Assembly (NCBI GenBank): GCA_023399055.1
Contig: JAEWQV010000016.1
Coordinates: forward strand, 558,001 to 622,000
DNA length: 64,000 bases
Origin: Bacillota bacterium
Lineage (GTDB): Bacteria > Bacillota > Clostridia > Lachnospirales > Lachnospiraceae
Direction of reading: 5' to 3'
Positions 16,205 through 25,823 of the stretch are shown here, piece after piece. The translations under genes and the position numbers were made by a program. The notes beneath the pieces were generated by a model. That model ran no database searches and had not been told where the DNA came from. It saw nothing but the letters and a program-made list of their open reading frames with translations. Within the stretch, counting starts at the first letter, position 1, and every line of letters starts with the position of its first letter.

Positions 16205-19200
16205 ATGTCCTTACAACTCTTTCTTGGGAGCGCCGGTTCCGGTAAATCCTATCAATTATATAAAGAGGTCATTGAAGAATCTAAAAAGAATCCGGATACA
16301 AATTATTTGGTAATTGTTCCGGAGCAGTTTACCCTGCAAACCCAGAAGGATATTGTAACCCTGCATCCAGAACACGGCGTCATGAATGTGGATATCCTTA
16401 GCTTCTTGCGCTTTGCCTATCGTATTTTTGAAGAGGTAGGAGGAAATGACCTGCCTATCTTAGAGGATACCGGAAAAAGTATGGTACTTCGGAAGGTGGT
16501 TTCCTTGAAACGAAAGGACCTTATTCTATTTGGTGCCAATGTAAAAAAGACGGGTTTTATAAATGAGTTGAAATCTTTGATTTCCGAGTTATATCAATAT
16601 AATGTTTCGGATGACGATTTTTATAAAATGCAGGAAATCTCCCAGAAGAAGCCAGTGCTTAAGGCAAAGCTTGCAGATTTATTTACTATTTATGAAGGGT
16701 TTCGAACCTTTATGAAGGAACGATACATTGCTGCAGAAGAAATCATGGTAGTGCTTAACCAGGTCATTGACCGTTCTACTTGGTTAAAAGACACGGTGAT
16801 TTGTTTAGATGGCTTTACTGGATTTACACCCTGCCAATATCAATTACTGCTAAAGATGTTAAGGTATGCTAAGAAGGTAATGGTAACGGTTACCCTTGAT
16901 CCAAGAGAACAGCTAAGTGATGAAATGTTGGACCATCAGCTGTTCGGTCTAAGTAAAAAGACGATACATAAGCTTCATCAACTCGCGAAAGAGGCTGGGA
17001 CAGAGATAGAGGAACCTGTATATGCACAGCAGAGAAGTAATAGTGATTTGCCATTTCGTTTTAGAAATTCAAAGGCGCTTGCTTCTTTAGAACGTAATTT
17101 ATTTCGTTATCCATATCAGAGCTATAGAGAGCAGCAAAAGGATATCACAATTCATGCAACCAAGGATTCCAATGCTGAAGTTGCTTTTGTTGCAAGAGAA
17201 ATAAAGCGTCTTGTGAGAGAAGGAGGGTATCGCTATCAGGAGATTGCGGTAGTAACCGGCGATATTAAAGAATATGCCAGACCAGTGAAAAAGCAATTTC
17301 TGCAAGCAAATATTCCATGTTTTATTGATTATAAGAAAGATATTTTAAATAATCCATTTGTGGAGTTATTAAGGGCAGCAGTGGTATTAGTTAATGAAGA
17401 ATTCAGTTACGAGGGAGTATTTCGTTATCTGCGAACCGGTTTATCTGATTTAACAACAGATGAGATTGATATTCTGGAAAATTACGTACTGGCAACAGGA
17501 ATTAGAGGTTATAAAAAATGGTCGGAACCCTTTAAAAGAGGATATAAGAGTAAGGATAATATATCTCTGGAGAAAATTAATGAGATTCGTCTTAAGCTTT
17601 TAGAAGAAATAGCACCCTTATACGTATGTTTAAAAAACAAGGAAAAGACTTTAAAGGATTATACTACAGCACTTTATGAACTTGGTGTCAGGCTAAGAAT
17701 TGAGGCTAAGTTGGAAGGATTACGGGTAAGGTTAATCGAAAATCAACAGCCTCTCATAGCCAAGGAGTTTGAACAAGTATATAAAATTGTCATGGAATTG
17801 TATGACCAGATGGTACTGCTCTTGGGGGATGAGTATTGTAGTCTCAAGGAATTTGCAGATATCTTAGATACTGGGTTTGTTGAGGTTAAGGTAGGATTAA
17901 TTCCTCCCGGAGTGGACGAAGTTGTAATTGGTGACACGGAACGTACCAGATTAAAGGATATTAAGGTATTATTTTTTATAGGAGTAAATGAAGGAATTAT
18001 CCCGAGGGCTATCGGAAGTGGTGGAATTCTTTCTGATACGGAACGTGAATTGTTGATAAGTAACGAGATAGAACTTGCTCCTACGAAAAGGCAGCAAGCC
18101 TTTACCGAACAGTTTTATATATATCTCAACATGACAAAGCCTAAGGAAAAGTTATATATCAGTTATCATAAGTTAAACGAAGATGGTAAGTCCAAGAATC
18201 CATCCTTTCTGATTGGTAAGTTGCTACAGCTATTTCCTTTACTTAAGATTACAGATGAGGATGAAGATATTAAGGATGCTGAACACGTGCTTAGGGACAA
18301 TGGACTTAGCTTTTTGGCTGAAGGCTTGAGAGATCATGCGCTGAAAGAGACCACGGATTTATGGAAAGAACTGTACCTGTATTATCGAACACAGGAGGAA
18401 AACTCCGAGATACTGGATAGGTTGGTACAGGGAGCTTATTATCAGAATAAAGAAGCCGGAATAACGAAGGAAGCTGCTAAGCTCTTATATGGTATGGAGT
18501 TAAAAGGAAGTGTTACCAGACTGGAACGGTATGCAGGCTGTGCCTTTGCACATTTTATGACCTATGGTCTGTCGCTGCAGGAACGCCAGGAATATAAGCT
18601 TGCGGTTCCTGACATCGGTAATATCTTTCACAACGCCATTGATCATTTTTCAAAAAGATTGGATAGTGGAGAATATAACTGGCATACACTTCCGGAGGAA
18701 CTAAGGGAACAATGGGCTGTGGAGAGTGTTAGTCATGCGGTAGAACTATATGAGTCCTCAATTTTCAAGAGTACAAAACGAAATGAGTATCTGGTAAAAC
18801 GAATGGAACGTATTACAACGCGTACTCTATGGGCTTTATGTAATCAAATAAAACAAGGGTCTTTTGAACCCTCCGGCTATGAGATGCCATTTTATCATAT
18901 TCCAGATTCAAGTATGACCTTGCAGGGTCGAATCGACAGGCTGGATTTGTACGAAGATGAGAACAGGGTTCTGGTTCGCGTAGTGGATTATAAATCAGGT
19001 AATACCTTCTTTGATCTCACAAGTATTTATCATGGTTTACAACAGCAGCTTTCCGTATATCTAAGTGCAGCAATGGATTATCTGAAAAAGAAGCATCCCA
19101 CAAAAGAGATTATTCCTTCTGGAATCTTCTACTACCACATTGATGATCCAATTGTTGATAAATCGGAACAGTCGGAAGAAGAAATCTATAAAAGTCTTCG

Positions 19201-19597
19201 TATGAATGGTTTGGTAAACGAGGACAAGACGGTTATTGCGCTCATGGATCAAAAATTGGCGGGTGCTGATGGAACCTTAACTGCATCCAGCAAATCAGAT
19301 ATTATACCAGTGGAGACGAACAAAGAAGGTGAGCTTAATAAGAGGTCTGTAGCAGCTTCCAATCGCCAGATAAAGGCACTTGTGGAGTATGTTAATGAGA
19401 AGCTTACAAAGGATGGCAAACAAATTCTGGAGGGCGATGCAACCCTTAATCCTTACCGTATGGGTGAAAGAACAGCTTGTGACTATTGTGAGTATAAGGG
19501 GGCGTGTGGCTTCGACATTCGATTACCGGGACATAACTATCGTAATCTTGCTAAGAAGCCAGTGGATGAAATTAAGCAAGAAATCTGGGGCGAATAA
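16205..19597 (+). CDS. addB: ATP-dependent helicase/nuclease subunit AddB
   Basis: 1130 aa, the usual AddB length. AddAB resects double-strand breaks until it meets a Chi site and so loads RecA. The N-terminal Walker A is LGSAGSGKS (residues 8-15). The C-terminal RecB-like nuclease has LQGRIDRLDLYE and VRVVDYKSG. The Fe-S cluster cysteines are visible as one upstream Cys in RYAGCAFAHF and the terminal cluster CDYCEYKGAC. GGGAGG is 6 bases before the start. The addA gene begins 129 bases downstream on the same strand, the normal order. Confidence 0.95.
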   Translation: MSLQLFLGSAGSGKSYQLYKEVIEESKKNPDTNYLVIVPEQFTLQTQKDIVTLHPEHGVMNVDILSFLRFAYRIFEEVGGNDLPILEDTGKSMVLRKVVSLKRKDLILFGANVKKTGFINELKSLISELYQYNVSDDDFYKMQEISQKKPVLKAKLADLFTIYEGFRTFMKERYIAAEEIMVVLNQVIDRSTWLKDTVICLDGFTGFTPCQYQLLLKMLRYAKKVMVTVTLDPREQLSDEMLDHQLFGLSKKTIHKLHQLAKEAGTEIEEPVYAQQRSNSDLPFRFRNSKALASLERNLFRYPYQSYREQQKDITIHATKDSNAEVAFVAREIKRLVREGGYRYQEIAVVTGDIKEYARPVKKQFLQANIPCFIDYKKDILNNPFVELLRAAVVLVNEEFSYEGVFRYLRTGLSDLTTDEIDILENYVLATGIRGYKKWSEPFKRGYKSKDNISLEKINEIRLKLLEEIAPLYVCLKNKEKTLKDYTTALYELGVRLRIEAKLEGLRVRLIENQQPLIAKEFEQVYKIVMELYDQMVLLLGDEYCSLKEFADILDTGFVEVKVGLIPPGVDEVVIGDTERTRLKDIKVLFFIGVNEGIIPRAIGSGGILSDTERELLISNEIELAPTKRQQAFTEQFYIYLNMTKPKEKLYISYHKLNEDGKSKNPSFLIGKLLQLFPLLKITDEDEDIKDAEHVLRDNGLSFLAEGLRDHALKETTDLWKELYLYYRTQEENSEILDRLVQGAYYQNKEAGITKEAAKLLYGMELKGSVTRLERYAGCAFAHFMTYGLSLQERQEYKLAVPDIGNIFHNAIDHFSKRLDSGEYNWHTLPEELREQWAVESVSHAVELYESSIFKSTKRNEYLVKRMERITTRTLWALCNQIKQGSFEPSGYEMPFYHIPDSSMTLQGRIDRLDLYEDENRVLVRVVDYKSGNTFFDLTSIYHGLQQQLSVYLSAAMDYLKKKHPTKEIIPSGIFYYHIDDPIVDKSEQSEEEIYKSLRMNGLVNEDKTVIALMDQKLAGADGTLTASSKSDIIPVETNKEGELNKRSVAASNRQIKALVEYVNEKLTKDGKQILEGDATLNPYRMGERTACDYCEYKGACGFDIRLPGHNYRNLAKKPVDEIKQEIWGE

Positions 19598-19726
19598 AAA
19601 GAATAGGTGTTAACGCAAATAGGCTACACAATTTGGATCTTTAAGCATAGTAATGGTGATTGGTGTTTTATAGCGGATAGAGCTAGATGTTATTAATATC
19701 TAGGGACAAAGCAAAAGGAGTTACGG

Positions 19727-22700
19727 ATGGGCTGGACAGAGGCGCAACAAAGGGTGATTGATACGAGAAATAAGAATTTACTGGTTTCAGCAGCTGCTGG
19801 TTCTGGTAAGACCGCAGTTCTAGTGGAGCGTATTATAACGATGATATCGGAGGGAGACAAGCCTCTGGATATTGATCGTTTATTAGTCGTGACTTTTACA
19901 AATGCCGCAGCAGCAGAGATGAGAGAGCGTATTGGTAAAGCAATTGATGCAAAACTTCAATTACAACCGGATAACCTTCACCTACAAAAGCAGATGTCCC
20001 TGCTTCAAAGTGCACAGATTACCACGATACATAGCTTTTGCTTGAACGTTATTCGTAATTATTTTCATAGAATTGATCTTGATCCTTCGTTCAAAATAGC
20101 GGAGGAATCAGAGATTACCCTCATGAAATCTGATGTTGTTCAGGATATATTAGAACGGTGGTATGAGGAGGGCAGCGAGGAATTTCATTCCTTTGTGGAA
20201 AGTTATTCTCGCTCAAAATCAGATGAACCTTTAGAAGGACTCATTCTACAGATGTATAATTTTTCCATGAGTGCTCCTTGGCCTGAACGATGGCTAAAAG
20301 ACAAAGAAAAGGTATTTGATATTCAAACCCTGGAAGAGATGTATGAAGCCGATTGGATGCAACAGTTGATGGATTATATTCAATCGGTGCTTGGCGATCT
20401 ATCACAGAAGAATGTTATGGCGGTTAGGATATGTCAGGAGGAAGGTGGTCCCTCCGCTTATCTGCCAGCACTTATGTCTGATAAAGATATGTTAGACCAG
20501 TTTAGAAGGATTAATTCCTATCAAGAAGGTGCAACTGCTTTTTCAGGTGTTTCCTTCGACCGTTTATCAAATAAGAAAGATGTAACTGTACTTGATTGGA
20601 AAAAAGATAAAGTAAAGGCCTTGCGTGAGGAAGTAAAGAAAGGCATTAAAGATATCTCCGCCCAATTCTTTTTCCAGACACCGGAAGAAATGCTTTCGGA
20701 TATTATGGCAGTTAAGCCGGTGATGCAGGTGCTATTTCAACTTACTCTTGAGTTTATGGAACAATTTGCAAAAAAGAAGGAAGAGAAGAATCTCATTGAC
20801 TTTAATGACCTAGAACACTTTGCTTTAAAAATATTAATTGATGATGAAACCTCTTTACCAACTCCAGCTGCGAAAGAACTAAGTGAAATCTTTGAGGAGA
20901 TTCTCATTGATGAATATCAGGATAGTAACATGGTTCAGGAAACCATCTTAAGGAGTATTTCTCGTGAGGATGACGGAGTTCCTAATCGGTTTATGGTAGG
21001 AGATGTAAAGCAGAGTATCTATAAGTTTCGATTGGCTATGCCGGAGATTTTTATGGACAAATACGCCAAATATCGAAACATTGATTTAGACGAAGATGGA
21101 AACATTAATTTATATCAAAAAATTGATTTGGATAAGAACTTTCGAAGCAGAGACGGAGTACTTCAGTATGTTAATCAGATTTTCGAGCAAATCATGCAGC
21201 AAAGCGTTGGAGGAATCCATTATGATGAAGCAGCAGCTTTAAAGTATGGAGGCTTATATGATGGTCCTTTGCTGGATTTGTCGGGTAATGCTGAAAAATA
21301 CGATTCTATTGACATAGAAAGCCGTATTGCGAAGGAAGTAGATCTTCTTTTAATAACGGAGGAAGACCTTGAGGTAGCGCAACAGGATGCTTCATTGCTA
21401 AATGAATTAAAGGATGTAATTCAGGAGGATTTAGATCAGGCTACAGCTGTAGATCCTCCGGATGAAGTGGAATATACGAAAAAGGAAATGGAAGCCAGAG
21501 CAATTGTCAGAAAGATACGAGAGCTCACAGATCCAGACACAGGCATGCTGGTTACTGATAAGGCAACAAAAAAACTTCGCCCAGCAAACTATGGAGATAT
21601 TGTTATTTTACTGCGCAGCATGTCCAACTGGTCCGAGGTATTTGTCAATACGTTAATGCAGGAGGGAATACCCGCATACGCTGATACTGGTACCGGATAT
21701 TTTCAAACTCTTGAGATTAGAGCTGTGCTTAATATGCTTAAGATAATAGATAATCCAAGACAGGATATTCCCTTAGTGGGTGTATTGTATTCCCCAATGG
21801 TAGGGCTTACGACAACAGAGCTTGCTATGGTACGTACGGCTAATAGAACAAATGGGATGTATCAGGCACTCCTTCAGTATGTGGAGGAGAACAAAGCAGG
21901 GGAACTAAAGGAGAAGCTTAGTCGCTTTCTGGAGCAATTTACTTACCTTCGCTCCTTAGTCAATCATACCCCAATCCATGAACTTATTGGAATAGTGCTG
22001 GAGCTTACGGGTTACTACTATTATGCATTTGCAATGCCGGGAGGCGTGCAACGACGGGCGAATCTGGATATGTTGATATCTCGTGCAGTACGTTTTGAAA
22101 ACAGCAGTTTCAGTGGATTATTTCATTTCATTCGTTATATTGAGAAACTGCAAAAGTATGAAGTGGACTTTGGCGAGGCAGCCGTTGCAGGAGGGCAAGA
22201 AGATACGGTTCGTATCATGAGTATTCACAAAAGCAAAGGGCTTGAATTTCCTGTCGTATTCGTTGCAGGTATGAGCAAACAATTCAATACACAGGATTTG
22301 CGAAGCAGTGTAGTATTGCATAATGAAATTGGTATCGGGCCGGAATATATTGATAGTGTACAGAGAACGAAAATTCCTACCTTAATAAAAAAAGCGATTC
22401 AAAAGAAAATGCAAATTGAAAATCTGGGTGAGGAGCTGCGTGTACTATACGTCGCAATGACCAGAGCAAAAGAAAAACTGATTCTTACAGGCTATCTGAA
22501 ATCTTTAAAATGCATGGAAGAAAAAGAATTCACCTTCTTTGAGCTGTTATCTGCCAAGAGCTATATGGACTGGGTACTTCCCGCAATGCTAAACCGTATG
22601 GGAGTTACAGAGGAATTGCTGAAAACACCCTACACTGCTGCTAATAATGGAATGCAAATACAAGTGATTTCACATCTTGAGTTACTGCAGGGAGAAATTA

Positions 22701-23617
22701 CAAAACAATTATTCCTAGAACTAGACCAAGAAAGCCTAATGGGTATTTCTTCAGATATTACCTATGATGCTGAATTAAAAGAAGAGATAAAATCCAGGTT
22801 CGGATATGAATATCCGTATGCCAATGAAACGGGATTAAAGATTAAAATGACCGTATCAGAGCTTAAAAAGCTGGGACAAGAGTTGGATGAGGAAGATAGT
22901 GTTTCATTATTTTCTGATAGGAAATATGCTGCGATTACGAGTGAAAGCAGTATAGAGAGTGAAAGCAGTATAGAGAGTAAAGGCAATAGAGAGGATGAAC
23001 TGGAGAGTATTGGTGAAAATACATATGATAATGAAGCCGAAACGAAGCTTCCTAGCGTGGAAGCGTATATACCTGAATTCATCCAGCAAAAGCAGACCAC
23101 AATGTCTGGCACCGATCGAGGAACCTTATATCATAAGGTATTGGAACTACTTGACCTAACTAAAATTAGTACAAAAGAAGAGCTGAGAAGTGAGCTGGAG
23201 CTTTTAGTTCAGCATGGTCGCATGAAGCAGGAAGACCTGAATAGGCTTAATACCACCTACATTTCGGGGTTTATCTCTAGTAAAGTTGCAGAACGTATGA
23301 GAAAAGCGCAGATAAATCATACACTTTATAAAGAGAAACAATTCGTTATGGGAATAAGAGCCTCAGAAGTATTAAAGGAATTTGATAGTCAGGAATTAGT
23401 CCTAATACAGGGTATTATTGACGTATATTTTGAAGAAGAGGATGGGATAGTCCTACTCGATTATAAGTCAGACTTGGTAAAGACTGAGAAGGAGTTAATA
23501 AAGCGTTATAAGGTTCAGTTAGATTATTATCAGAGGGCTTTAGAACAAATGTTAGGCAAAAGAGTGAAAGAAAGGATTATATATTCCTTGTCTCTTGGAA
23601 AGGAAATATCGTTGTAA
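19727..23617 (+). CDS. addA: ATP-dependent helicase/nuclease subunit AddA
   Basis: 1296 aa, UvrD-like helicase fused to a RecB-type nuclease. Helicase motifs in order: Q motif WTEAQQRVID, Walker A AAAGSGKT (22-29), TFTNAAAAEMRERI, TTIHSFCLNVIR, DEYQDSN (Walker B), GDVKQSIYKFR, MSIHKSKGLEFPVVFVAG and LRVLYVAMTRAKEKL. The nuclease motif LIQGIIDVYF with VLLDYKSDLV lies near the C-terminus. AAAGGAG is 6 bases before the ATG. In the linker before the nuclease, an 18-base DNA duplication gives the peptide repeat SESSIESESSIES (about 22939-22980). This is low-complexity linker growth and unlikely to impair activity. Confidence 0.95.
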   Translation: MGWTEAQQRVIDTRNKNLLVSAAAGSGKTAVLVERIITMISEGDKPLDIDRLLVVTFTNAAAAEMRERIGKAIDAKLQLQPDNLHLQKQMSLLQSAQITTIHSFCLNVIRNYFHRIDLDPSFKIAEESEITLMKSDVVQDILERWYEEGSEEFHSFVESYSRSKSDEPLEGLILQMYNFSMSAPWPERWLKDKEKVFDIQTLEEMYEADWMQQLMDYIQSVLGDLSQKNVMAVRICQEEGGPSAYLPALMSDKDMLDQFRRINSYQEGATAFSGVSFDRLSNKKDVTVLDWKKDKVKALREEVKKGIKDISAQFFFQTPEEMLSDIMAVKPVMQVLFQLTLEFMEQFAKKKEEKNLIDFNDLEHFALKILIDDETSLPTPAAKELSEIFEEILIDEYQDSNMVQETILRSISREDDGVPNRFMVGDVKQSIYKFRLAMPEIFMDKYAKYRNIDLDEDGNINLYQKIDLDKNFRSRDGVLQYVNQIFEQIMQQSVGGIHYDEAAALKYGGLYDGPLLDLSGNAEKYDSIDIESRIAKEVDLLLITEEDLEVAQQDASLLNELKDVIQEDLDQATAVDPPDEVEYTKKEMEARAIVRKIRELTDPDTGMLVTDKATKKLRPANYGDIVILLRSMSNWSEVFVNTLMQEGIPAYADTGTGYFQTLEIRAVLNMLKIIDNPRQDIPLVGVLYSPMVGLTTTELAMVRTANRTNGMYQALLQYVEENKAGELKEKLSRFLEQFTYLRSLVNHTPIHELIGIVLELTGYYYYAFAMPGGVQRRANLDMLISRAVRFENSSFSGLFHFIRYIEKLQKYEVDFGEAAVAGGQEDTVRIMSIHKSKGLEFPVVFVAGMSKQFNTQDLRSSVVLHNEIGIGPEYIDSVQRTKIPTLIKKAIQKKMQIENLGEELRVLYVAMTRAKEKLILTGYLKSLKCMEEKEFTFFELLSAKSYMDWVLPAMLNRMGVTEELLKTPYTAANNGMQIQVISHLELLQGEITKQLFLELDQESLMGISSDITYDAELKEEIKSRFGYEYPYANETGLKIKMTVSELKKLGQELDEEDSVSLFSDRKYAAITSESSIESESSIESKGNREDELESIGENTYDNEAETKLPSVEAYIPEFIQQKQTTMSGTDRGTLYHKVLELLDLTKISTKEELRSELELLVQHGRMKQEDLNRLNTTYISGFISSKVAERMRKAQINHTLYKEKQFVMGIRASEVLKEFDSQELVLIQGIIDVYFEEEDGIVLLDYKSDLVKTEKELIKRYKVQLDYYQRALEQMLGKRVKERIIYSLSLGKEISL

Positions 23618-23815
23618 GTAACTTAAACTTCGCACTTAATATTTTGTTTTGCTTGATAAATCTGTGATTGAGCGAATAAAAAGTATTTGCTGTAGCCTTT
23701 TCACACTGACTTCGAATACAAGCGGTATAGACGAATGGAAGTTGGGTACACTCTTAAAAACAGAAGACCAATCTTAATATAATTAGAATAAGCTATGTTT
23801 GAAGGGTGTGTTTCT

Positions 23816-24043
23816 ATGAGTAAGATAAAAGAAAAGAAAATTGATTTAAATAACTTGAAACCGGAAGAAACCATGAAGTATGAGATAGCCAAAGAACTGG
23901 GCTATCTTGATAAGGTAATGAATACCGGTTGGAAATCACTAACCGCAAAAGAATCTGGTAGAATTGGCGGCATTATGACCAGGAAGAAGAAGGAAGAACA
24001 GAAAAAGCGGGAAACTGAAGAAGACAAGAGTGGTGCAATATAA
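23816..24043 (+). CDS. Alpha/beta-type small acid-soluble spore protein
   Basis: 75 aa from the ATG at 23816, preceded by GAAGGGTG. The core MKYEIAKELGYLDKVMNTGWKSLTAKESGRIGGIMTRK has the two SASP blocks. One is a Glu-Ile-Ala site of the kind cut by germination protease GPR; the other is the G-W/x-x-L-T-x-x-E-x-G-x-x-G-G segment that contacts DNA. The N- and C-termini are unusually charged and the tail is rich in Lys and Glu. SASPs saturate spore DNA and protect it, so the host forms endospores. Expression by sigma-G is expected, but I could not place a convincing sigma-G promoter. Confidence 0.75.
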   Translation: MSKIKEKKIDLNNLKPEETMKYEIAKELGYLDKVMNTGWKSLTAKESGRIGGIMTRKKKEEQKKRETEEDKSGAI

Positions 24044-24083
24044 TAAATGAAAGCTGAATGTTATTTACAGTCAATTTGCCATC

Positions 24084-24172
24084 TAATGAAAGCGGAATGA
24101 GGTATCGCAAGCTTGCTTGCGTATACCGATTGAAGCAACAAGATCATGAACATATTTTACGTTCATGATCTA
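24084..24172 (+). repeat. Dispersed intergenic repeat, copy A
   Basis: It begins TAATGAAAGCGG and ends CATGATCTA. It holds two hairpins: GGTATCGCAAGC/GCTTGCGTATACC (24101-24126) and AGATCATGAAC/GTTCATGATCT (24141-24171). Between them is the constant block CCGATTGAAGCAACAAGATC. The same order of blocks occurs at 27291-27369, and part of the middle block recurs inverted at 54514-54540. Confidence 0.8.
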
Positions 24173-24217
24173 TTGGTAAGTTTATTTAAAATAATATTCA
24201 GCTTTTTCTTAGCTTGT

Positions 24218-24282
24218 AACTGTTCAGAACCAAAAAAGCTCGAAAACCGTAGGGTTTTGAGCTTTTTTGGTTCTGAACAGTT
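24218..24282. terminator. Very long bidirectional terminator hairpin
   Basis: Arms of 30-31 bases (AACTGTTCAGAACC, AAAAAAGCTC, GAAAACC and their inverse) pair with a single missing base. The inner part is a classic terminator with a stem flanked by A6 and T6, so it can act on both strands. It touches the stop codon of the ROK gene at 24282 and would also stop plus-strand transcription from the spore protein side. Confidence 0.9.
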
Positions 24283-25442
24283 TAGTTTCTTATATTGATT
24301 GGCTGTAGTTTTAAAATATCTACACCTAAAAAGTTCTTAATTGCCACACATAAACCACCCAGTAAAATAGAGGTATCCTGTAATACAGAAGGAACAATTT
24401 GAATATAACTATTCATTTTGCTGGATAAAGCTTGCTCAATTCGTTTTGTAATCTGCGGGAAGAATATGGTAAAGGAGCTATTGATTATTACAATATCAGG
24501 ATTATAGGCATTCAGGATATTATTGACACCTACGGACATATACTTCACAAAGTCCTCCATAATCTGAATTGCAGCTGCATCATTTGCTTCATAGGCTACA
24601 CTATAGTCTTCGAAAGATACTTCCTCAAGACCCTTCTTTTTCGCAAATTCTGCTAGTAAACTTCTTTCTGAAACATATTGTTCCAAGCAACCTTTGTTAC
24701 CACAGGGGCATTGTCTGCCATCCAACTCTATTATGGTGTGACCAAATTCGCCAGCTCTTCCATTATAGCCGGTATAAAGTTTATGATTGATTATGATACC
24801 AAGGCCTATTCCCGAATGTACACTGATATTGGCAATATTCGCATAGTCATACTGGAAGGTGTTTTCACCGATTACAGAGAGATTTGCTTCGTTTTCCAGA
24901 TAAACTGGTGCATAGAAGTGCTTCTCCAAATCCTGTGCTAATTGTATACCAGATAGTTTATAATAAGGTGCGAAGGATACCTGATTATTCATGATTACAC
25001 CATGAATACCGAGAGTAATGCCCACCATTCCGTAGGGAGCATCCTTTGGCAACTTCATTGATTCTATTAAATCGATTAAAACATTAACAATATTTGAAGT
25101 GTTCTTTGGAGTTTTAATCTGCTTGAGGCTGCATTCCTCCCCCATAAGGTCGGATACTAAAGCGGAGATGGTATCAACTCCGATATCGATGCAGATAACA
25201 TAGCCAGCTTTCTTGTTGAGGCTTAAAAGAATTGGCTTTCTTCCAAGACTGGTATCATCGCTGCCGATTTCCAGTACCAGTTTTTTATTCATAAGCTCCT
25301 GCACAATTGCAGAAATAGTAGCTTTTGTTAAACCAAGGTGCTTCGCAATTGCGGCTCTTGATATGGCTACTGAATTGATGATGGTTTCTAAAACCAAATT
25401 TGTATTAATGTCGCGTATTAGTTCTTTACTGCCCGTTACCAT
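24282..25442 (-). CDS. ROK-family transcriptional repressor (XylR-like)
   Basis: 386 aa. An N-terminal winged helix (about residues 8-70, SRAAIAKHLGLTKATISAIVQELMNKKLV) is followed by a ROK sugar-kinase-like domain. That domain has the phosphate loop CIDIGVDTISA, a glycine block GIGLGIIINHKLYTGYNGRAGEFGHTII and the zinc site CPCGNKGCLEQY. This is the architecture of XylR/NagC regulators. It is divergent from xylB, so regulation of xylose use is the natural inference. Confidence is high for the family and moderate for the effector. Confidence 0.88.
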   Translation of the reverse strand: MVTGSKELIRDINTNLVLETIINSVAISRAAIAKHLGLTKATISAIVQELMNKKLVLEIGSDDTSLGRKPILLSLNKKAGYVICIDIGVDTISALVSDLMGEECSLKQIKTPKNTSNIVNVLIDLIESMKLPKDAPYGMVGITLGIHGVIMNNQVSFAPYYKLSGIQLAQDLEKHFYAPVYLENEANLSVIGENTFQYDYANIANISVHSGIGLGIIINHKLYTGYNGRAGEFGHTIIELDGRQCPCGNKGCLEQYVSERSLLAEFAKKKGLEEVSFEDYSVAYEANDAAAIQIMEDFVKYMSVGVNNILNAYNPDIVIINSSFTIFFPQITKRIEQALSSKMNSYIQIVPSVLQDTSILLGGLCVAIKNFLGVDILKLQPINIRN

Positions 25443-25694
25443 AACAGTCCCCTTCGTATTCTTTATGATTTAAGCTATGCATCCAGAGCATATCTGCAAA
25501 TAGTATGACAAATGCTTGTATCAACTATAAATTATAACACTTTATCCTGTTCTATGCTAGCATAAAAAGAATTTTTTGGGAAGAGTTATTATTATACTTG
25601 TTATTAGTCAAATGTTAAATACTTACAGTAAAAGAAATAGTCAATTTATTGCTAAAAACGAGTTGCAATTATTAGGTAAAGACTTGCTTTCTCC

Positions 25695-25723
25695 TTGACT
25701 TTCAGTAAGCAAATTGATATAGT
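25695..25723 (+). promoter_or_regulatory. xylB promoter
   Basis: TTGACT (25695-25700), 17 bases, then TATAGT (25718-25723). A start near 25730 gives a leader of about 95 nt before xylB. Confidence 0.65.
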
Positions 25724-25732
25724 TAAATCAAT
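25713..25732. promoter_or_regulatory. Candidate ROK operator over the xylB -10
   Basis: The inverted repeat ATTGAT-N8-ATCAAT overlaps the -10 hexamer. A second TATAGTT follows at 25733-25739. Binding here would block RNA polymerase, which fits a repressor encoded divergently. Position and symmetry are the only evidence. Confidence 0.4.
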
Positions 25733-25780
25733 ATAGTTTATTCATCAAATTTAATGTCTATAGAATAAAAATGTTAAGTT

Positions 25781-25816
25781 GAAAGGGGCATCCCCTTTCT
25801 AAAAAACTGAAAGGGG
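25781..25816 (+). promoter_or_regulatory. Alternating anti-Shine-Dalgarno structure before xylB
   Basis: GAAAGGGG (25781-25788), CCCCTTTC (25792-25799) and GAAAGGGG again (25809-25816). The last copy is the ribosome binding site, 7 bases before the ATG. The middle strand can pair perfectly with either flank, so it can hide or free the ribosome binding site. Confidence 0.6.
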
Positions 25817-25823
25817 TTAAACA

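Noticed and set aside
22762..23112. Minus-strand ORF of 116 codons inside addA
   Set aside because: It lies wholly within a strongly supported gene, is rich in Ser and Leu as expected from antisense of Glu/Lys-rich coding, and has no ribosome binding site.
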